From: Hydractinia symbiolongicarpus
Taxonomy: Eukaryota > Cnidaria > Hydrozoa > Anthoathecata > Hydractiniidae
Assembly (NCBI RefSeq): GCF_029227915.1
Contig: NC_079887.1
Coordinates: 3,286,001-3,350,000, forward strand
Length of the DNA: 64,000 bases
Direction: 5' to 3'
Position 1 is the stretch's first letter; each line of letters opens with the position of its first letter. The notes beneath the pieces were generated by a model, which saw nothing but the letters and a program-made list of their open reading frames with translations, was not told the origin of the DNA and searched no databases. The translations under genes were made by a program, and so were the position numbers. Shown here in pieces: positions 60,348-64,000 of this stretch.

Positions 60348-60770
60348 TGTTGGTGGGTGGGTACCCATGGTCTAACCGGTCATGGCCCTCAAGGTGTTGG
60401 TGGGTGGGTACCCATGGTGGAGCGGTCACGACCCCCGAGGTGCTGGTGGGTGGGTACCCATGGTGCTGGTGGGTGTCTTGCGAACGAAGCCCCTCACCAT
60501 CCTCGCGACCCCGGGTGGGTGTCTTGCGAACGAAGCCCCTCACGATCCTCGCGACCCCGGGTGGGTGTCTTGCGAACGAAGCCCCTCACGATCCTCGCGA
60601 CCCCGGGTGGGTGTCTTGCGAACGAAGCCCCTCACGATCCTCGCGACCTCGGAGGTCCTGATTTTTTTTCCCTGGGGGAGTACCCACCCACATTTACACT
60701 CCGGGAAACGATCCATGGTGGAGCGATGTCGGTATCATAAACCGCGTTTTACCGCCATGGAGCAGCGCAA
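60348..60770. repeat. GC-rich 46-47 bp tandem repeats upstream of the RING gene
   Basis: First part: GGTGGGTGGGTACCCATGG-containing units with GGTACCCATGG at 60360, 60407 and 60453 (spacing 47 and 46). Second part: four units starting GTGTCTTGCGAACGAAGCCC at 60473, 60519, 60565 and 60611, spaced exactly 46 bp. These are followed by a diverged segment and, after 60770, another copy at 60781. The block is far more GC-rich than the rest of the element. Open frames through it are repeat artefacts. Fragments of the same block recur at 61441-61565 before the polymerase gene. Confidence 0.85.
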
Positions 60771-60877
60771 CCCCGGGTGGTTGTCTTGCGAACGAAGCCC
60801 CTCACGATCCTCGCGACCCCGGTTTACGATTATAAAAACATCTTAAAGGTTTGCAAAATCGTATATCATAGCCAAGC
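60713..60877 (+). promoter_or_regulatory. Leader/promoter region of the RING gene, shared with the polymerase gene
   Basis: It contains an inverted repeat (CCATGGTGG 60713-60721 and CCGCCATGG 60752-60760, one mismatch) around GAGCGATGTCGGTATCATAA. A copy of the 46-bp repeat (60781) follows, then a TATA-like GATTATAAAAAC (about 60829) and a 5' leader CTTAAAGGTTTGCAAAATCG...CATAGCCAAGCATG. All pieces recur in the same order before the polymerase ATG at 61657. Confidence 0.6.
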
Positions 60878-61399
60878 ATGTCTTCAGGAATCGTTCTCGA
60901 TTTGATACACAGTAGAGAATATATTGATGACTTTGATCTTTTCACGGTCCCTGATTTAAGAGCCAGAGCGAGGTACCTTGGCCTACGTGGATACTCGCGG
61001 CTCAGAAGGGCTGAGCTTATCGAATTACTGTTATCAACAGTACCCGCAAGATATCCCGATATGACTTTGCCGCTCGTCATAGGGATGCTGGATCTCGAAG
61101 TGACCGAATTTTCAGGACCCGTGACGAGACCAAATGTATCAGTGCCAAGACCGGTACCAGCACCGATTAGACCGGTACCAGCACGGGTTGAGGTTGATGA
61201 TGAGGACGACGCGGACGATGACATTGATGAAGATGATAGATGTATCATTTGTCTTTCTAAACGAAAGACCGCCACCATTGTTCATGGTAGAACAGGGCAT
61301 TTTTGCTGCTGTTTATCGTGCGCAAATAAATTGGAGAAGAGGGGGGATAAATGCCCTATATGTCGCGCATCAATAGATCTTGTCATTAGACAATATTGA
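60878..61399 (+). CDS. SAP-like/RING finger protein, MDM2-type RING (173 aa)
   Basis: ATG at 60878. Order: SAP-like helix pair at about residues 20-52 (VPDLRARARYLGLRGYSRLR, then RAELIELL); Pro/Arg/Val linker at 83-103 (VPRPVPAPIRPVPAR); acidic run 107-120; RING finger 121-165. The RING reads CIIC at 122-125, TATIVHGRTGHFCCCLSC at 131-148 and CPIC at 159-162, and ends IDLVIRQY. The HGxTGHxCCC...C...CPICR pattern is the MDM2/MDMX-like class of RING, which act as E3 ubiquitin ligases. A ligase that targets host factors is a reasonable inference. Its N-terminus and linker resemble those of the polymerase encoded next. Confidence 0.85.
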   Translation: MSSGIVLDLIHSREYIDDFDLFTVPDLRARARYLGLRGYSRLRRAELIELLLSTVPARYPDMTLPLVIGMLDLEVTEFSGPVTRPNVSVPRPVPAPIRPVPARVEVDDEDDADDDIDEDDRCIICLSKRKTATIVHGRTGHFCCCLSCANKLEKRGDKCPICRASIDLVIRQY

Positions 61400-61415
61400 A
61401 CGCGAATTCCCGGCC

Positions 61416-61439
61416 TTTGTTACTCGGACGGGTAACAAA
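61416..61439 (+). terminator. Hairpin 3' of the RING gene (TTTGTTAC family)
   Basis: TTTGTTACTC (61416-61425), loop GGAC, GGGTAACAAA (61430-61439): a 10-bp stem with one T-G wobble, 16 nt after the RING stop. It is the sister of 60324-60347. Confidence 0.7.
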
Positions 61440-61656
61440 AATCCCGAGGTGTCGATGGGTGGGTACCCATGGTGGAGCGATGTCAGTATCATAAACCGCG
61501 TTTTACCACCATGGTGTCAGGTGGTTGTCTTGTGAACGAAGCCCCTCACGATCCTCCACCCCGGTTTACGATTTATAAAAATGGCTTAAAGATTACAAAA
61601 TCGTATATCATAGCCAAACATCTTAAAGATTACAAAATCGTATATCACAACCAAGC
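61440..61656 (+). promoter_or_regulatory. Leader/promoter region of the polymerase gene
   Basis: Shorter copy of the region before the RING gene: GGGTACCCATGG; an inverted repeat CCATGGTGG (61467-61475) and CCACCATGG (61506-61514), here perfect; one diverged copy of the 46-bp unit; and a TATA-like TTTATAAAAATGG (about 61572). A 37-bp leader unit is then duplicated head to tail (61585-61621 and 61622-61658, starting CTTAAAGATTACAAAATCG). Only the second leader unit ends in the functional CCAAGCATG; the first reads CCAAACATC, so it lacks a start codon. Confidence 0.65.
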
Positions 61657-64000
61657 ATGACTTCGAGAAATACAGTTGTTGAATTAAGAGCTCTCGCTAG
61701 AGAACGCGGCCTACGTGGCTACTCAAGGCTCAGAAAGGCCGATCTGATCGAATTATTGACACCCACTACTGTGTCAGCACCCGTACCCGTGCCGAGACCC
61801 ACTAGACCCGTACCGGTGCCGAGACCCACCAGACCCGTACCCGTGCCGAGACCAATTAGACCCGTACCCGTGCCGAGACCAATTAGACCCATACCCGTGC
61901 CGAGACCCACTAGACCCATACCAACACCGAGACCAATTAGACCCGTACCGGTGCCGAGACCAATTAGACCCATACCCGTGCCGAGACCCACTAGACCGGT
62001 ATCAGCACCCATACCAGCACCGAGACCGGGCACTAGCCAACAAGACATGGATTTGAAAAGCAAGTTGATCGAATGGAGGGACTGGTTAATAAATCATGTA
62101 CCTAAGGCTATTGAGGAGAAAGCGAGCAAAGCTTTCAAAACCATGAATGATAAGATCATGGGTTTGTATAAAAAGGGCACTGGAGAGGAAGTGGTGGAGG
62201 TGGAGGAGGAGGAGGAGGAGGTGGAGGAGGAGGAGGAGGAAAACCCCTATACCCCCATTGAAGAAGCTTTTGTAGGTTCATACAAACGTTTCAAAATAAA
62301 CTCGGATGGTGGGAAGAATGTCAGGGTCTTTCTCGAAAAGGTCGAGCACGTCGTAAATAGGTTGATGAGTGACGTGCTAGGGCAGAAGAAGTCGCTGAAG
62401 ACTCAGGCGACCTTGTGGGTGAAGTGGGTAAGGGAGGACACCAGCTCGACCGATGCCCCGTGTGTACATGTCGATAAAGCTTTCAATAGCTATATGGAGA
62501 TACTGCACGCCCACGATGACATTTCTGATGTTTTCGATCGGATGTGTAATAAGATAATCGAGCAGATTGAAAACCCTGCTCTACCCGCCAGCGGGTTCAC
62601 AATCGAAAGGATCCTACATATGCATGTGGACTTTCATAAACTGAAATTAACCAGAGGTAGTTCTTACTTGCCGCTACCCAAGAATTTCAGTGGAAAGCGA
62701 TCTGTGATTAACCCTCATAACGAGGATGATGATAAATGTTTCAGATGGGCTATTATCGCTGCTCTCAATCATGATAAGATCGATAATCACCCTGAACGTA
62801 TCTCAATCCTTAAGAAGCATGATAAGTATAATTGGGATGGTCTAACTTTCCCAATGGCGCTAAACAAGATAGATTTGTTTGAGAGAAGGAACCCCGATGT
62901 CGCTGTGCATGTTTTGACAAAGGATGAGAGAGAAGGTATCTACATGTGTCGCAAGTCGAAGCATCTTGACCGTAAGGAGACGGTTGTTTTGTTTTTGCTG
63001 TGTGAGGGTGATAAGAAGCACTACATTGCTGTTAAGAACTTGAGCGGTGTACTGAGCAAGGTTAACTCGAAGGATGGACATAGAGAGCATTATTGCTTGA
63101 ATTGTCTCTCTGGTTTTCCAAGCGAACAGAAAAGGGATGAGCACTTTGAGTATTGCAAGAATAACGATGCCGCTAAGATTCAACTCCCTAAGGAGGGTAG
63201 CACCCTAACCTTCACCGATGGTAAGTTTCAGCTCAAAGCCCCATTCATCATGTATGCCGATTTCGAAGCTTTTACAAAAGAGTTGCCAGAAGATGAGAGA
63301 AAATGCGGATCATCCACCGAGAAAGTTGGTAAACATGTTCCCACCGGATTCTGTTGTTATAGTAAATATGCTCATGGTGAAGTGCCGGACCCTCTGAATC
63401 TTTACCGCGGTGAGGACTGTGTCCCGCGCTTTGTAGATCATGTAGTTTCTGAGGCGAAAAGGTTATATAACATGTTTCCTCAGAAAGCAATGGATCCACT
63501 GACGGAGGAGGAGCGTGACAGTTTCAAGAGAGCCGTGGTGTGCCACATTTGCATGGAAGAATTTGATGACAAGGATGACAAGGATGACAAGGATGACATC
63601 AAGGTTAGGGATCACTGCCATTTCACCGGTAAGTTTCGCGGGGCTGCCCATCAGAAATGTAATCTGCGTTACAAGGTTCCTAATTATATTCCGGTTGTCT
63701 TCCACAATCTGAGTGGCTACGATGCGCATTTATTCATTAAGGAGCTTGCTAGGAAGTACGGAGAAGATGGTATGGGTGTAATCGCGGAGAATAAGGAGAA
63801 ATATATCTCTTTCTCTACGGATGTTAAGGTTGGTGAATACATTGACAAAAATGGTGAGACCAAAGACAAAAAGATACAACTGAGATTCATAGACTCATTT
63901 AGATTTATGTCAAACGGCCTAAGCTCCCTGGCTGACAACCTATCAGATGATCAATGCAAAAACCTTCGAAAATTCTTCAATGGTGACGAATTCAACATAA
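61657..64000 (+). CDS. Protein-primed family B DNA polymerase, N-terminal 781 residues (3' end outside window)
   Basis: Open from ATG 61657 to the window edge. Order: SAP-like module (residues 1-36, ELRALARERGLRGYSRLR); Pro/Arg repeat (about 42-115); acidic tract 177-195; a conserved Polinton region with C361 (DKCFRW) and H455 (KKHYIAVKNLS); C2HC zinc finger C480, C483, H496, C500; exonuclease domain with Exo I D535-F-E537 (YADFEAF), Exo II around N684-D689 (HNLSGYD), and D746 in DSFRF. Between Exo I and II lies an endonuclease VII-like Cys/His cluster (C629, C632, H653-C654-H655, H665, C668). Exo motifs are intact, so proofreading is probably retained. The polymerase palm motifs lie beyond 64000. 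It replicates the element from protein-primed ends, as known for this family. Confidence 0.93.
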   Translation, partial: MTSRNTVVELRALARERGLRGYSRLRKADLIELLTPTTVSAPVPVPRPTRPVPVPRPTRPVPVPRPIRPVPVPRPIRPIPVPRPTRPIPTPRPIRPVPVPRPIRPIPVPRPTRPVSAPIPAPRPGTSQQDMDLKSKLIEWRDWLINHVPKAIEEKASKAFKTMNDKIMGLYKKGTGEEVVEVEEEEEEVEEEEEENPYTPIEEAFVGSYKRFKINSDGGKNVRVFLEKVEHVVNRLMSDVLGQKKSLKTQATLWVKWVREDTSSTDAPCVHVDKAFNSYMEILHAHDDISDVFDRMCNKIIEQIENPALPASGFTIERILHMHVDFHKLKLTRGSSYLPLPKNFSGKRSVINPHNEDDDKCFRWAIIAALNHDKIDNHPERISILKKHDKYNWDGLTFPMALNKIDLFERRNPDVAVHVLTKDEREGIYMCRKSKHLDRKETVVLFLLCEGDKKHYIAVKNLSGVLSKVNSKDGHREHYCLNCLSGFPSEQKRDEHFEYCKNNDAAKIQLPKEGSTLTFTDGKFQLKAPFIMYADFEAFTKELPEDERKCGSSTEKVGKHVPTGFCCYSKYAHGEVPDPLNLYRGEDCVPRFVDHVVSEAKRLYNMFPQKAMDPLTEEERDSFKRAVVCHICMEEFDDKDDKDDKDDIKVRDHCHFTGKFRGAAHQKCNLRYKVPNYIPVVFHNLSGYDAHLFIKELARKYGEDGMGVIAENKEKYISFSTDVKVGEYIDKNGETKDKKIQLRFIDSFRFMSNGLSSLADNLSDDQCKNLRKFFNGDEFNI
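61780..61995 (+). repeat. 27-bp minisatellite coding for a Pro/Arg/Val repeat in the polymerase
   Basis: Eight consecutive 27-bp units (CCCGTACCCGTGCCGAGACC plus seven bases), each coding for nine residues of the type PVPVPRPTR or PVPVPRPIR. Units differ by a few silent or conservative changes. The RING protein has a much shorter version of the same linker. Confidence 0.9.
63565..63597 (+). repeat. In-frame 9-bp repeat (GATGACAAG) in the polymerase exonuclease region
   Basis: GATGACAAG is repeated three times and followed by GATGAC, coding for Asp-Asp-Lys repeats at residues 637-647. It lies between the CxxC (629-632) and the HCH (653-655) of the endonuclease VII-like cluster. The frame is preserved. 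Confidence 0.85.

Larger units (their letters stand above)
49718..64000. mobile_element. Polinton/Maverick (adintovirus-like) element, left 14.3 kb, truncated by the window
   Basis: Diagnostic genes occur together: a D,D35E retrovirus-like integrase (58974-59951), a protein-primed family B DNA polymerase (from 61657), a double jelly-roll major capsid protein (52447-53766), a packaging ATPase (53768-54439) and a conserved set of small Polinton proteins. Nearly all reading frames are open and no introns are visible. The left edge is set where the satellite monomer stops after AGACTTG; the element side starts AGAGATAGG, compatible with the 5'-AG end usual for Polintons. The right end, the terminal inverted repeat and the target-site duplication lie outside the window, so the boundary is inferred. 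Total length would be about 16-18 kb if the polymerase has its usual length and is near the right end. Confidence 0.93.

Noticed and set aside
60309-60846. Several overlapping open frames of 71-154 codons in the GC-rich block
   Set aside because: They translate the 46-bp tandem repeat in different frames (46 is not divisible by three, so the repeat peptide rotates frames); no independent support.
61719-62063. Minus-strand Gly/Leu/Thr-repeat frame of 114 codons
   Set aside because: Antisense image of the 27-bp Pro/Arg minisatellite in the polymerase gene.
49718-64000. tRNA, rRNA or other structural RNA genes
   Set aside because: No cloverleaf A/B-box pairs or rRNA-like segments were seen; the only foldable sequences are the short hairpins listed.

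Overview
The window has two parts. Bases 1-49717 are one uninterrupted satellite DNA array with a 202-203 bp monomer (roughly 245 copies). Bases 49718-64000 are the left 14.3 kb or more of a Polinton/Maverick (adintovirus-like) element, whose DNA polymerase gene runs off the right edge. This is nuclear DNA of a eukaryote, almost certainly an animal. A cnidarian or similar marine invertebrate is my best guess, because the capsid-block proteins resemble those I associate with coral, anemone and Hydra Polintons. That is an impression from memory, not a search result.

Satellite (1-49717). There are no genes; short open frames on both strands are by-products of the repeat. The monomer has an AT-rich half and a CG-rich half (GCCGGC, often CCCGGG). 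Monomers are organised in nested higher-order repeats of 2, 3, 6, 8, 9 and 18 units. The largest is a 16.8 kb block (about 13122-29941) repeated at about 31563-47166. A 1621-bp, 8-monomer tandem duplication (28764-30384 and 30385-32005) straddles the junction between the two copies. Copy 1 also carries an extra 1217-bp (6-monomer) duplication absent from copy 2.

Element (49718 to beyond 64000). Genes are intronless and tightly packed. From the left: two minus-strand genes (a small unknown protein and a conserved membrane-anchored protein of 389 aa). Next, a plus-strand morphogenesis cluster: penton-like minor capsid candidate, double jelly-roll major capsid protein, packaging ATPase, and five small conserved proteins, several with overlapping or abutting starts and stops. 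Then a convergent minus-strand gene with coiled coil and membrane helices; two paralogous plus-strand genes, the second broken by an in-frame TAA; a minus-strand retrovirus-like integrase; a SAP-like small protein; a SAP-like/MDM2-type RING protein; and a very long protein-primed family B DNA polymerase (5' part only). The integrase and self-encoded polymerase are the expected integration and replication module. Capsid proteins plus ATPase mean the element could make particles. A maturation protease and the right terminal repeat are not in the window.

The most unusual signal is a set of short perfect or near-perfect hairpins placed 11-19 nt after the stop codons of most transcription units. 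They fall into two sequence families (TTTGTTAC../..GTAACAAA-like and ATCTTTACC/GGTAAAGAT). They look like a shared 3'-end signal resembling the palindrome-based polyadenylation known for mimivirus and virophages. A second unusual feature is a serially duplicated cassette (hairpin, GC-rich 46-bp repeats, AT-rich leader, SAP-like N-terminus) that precedes both the RING gene and the polymerase gene.
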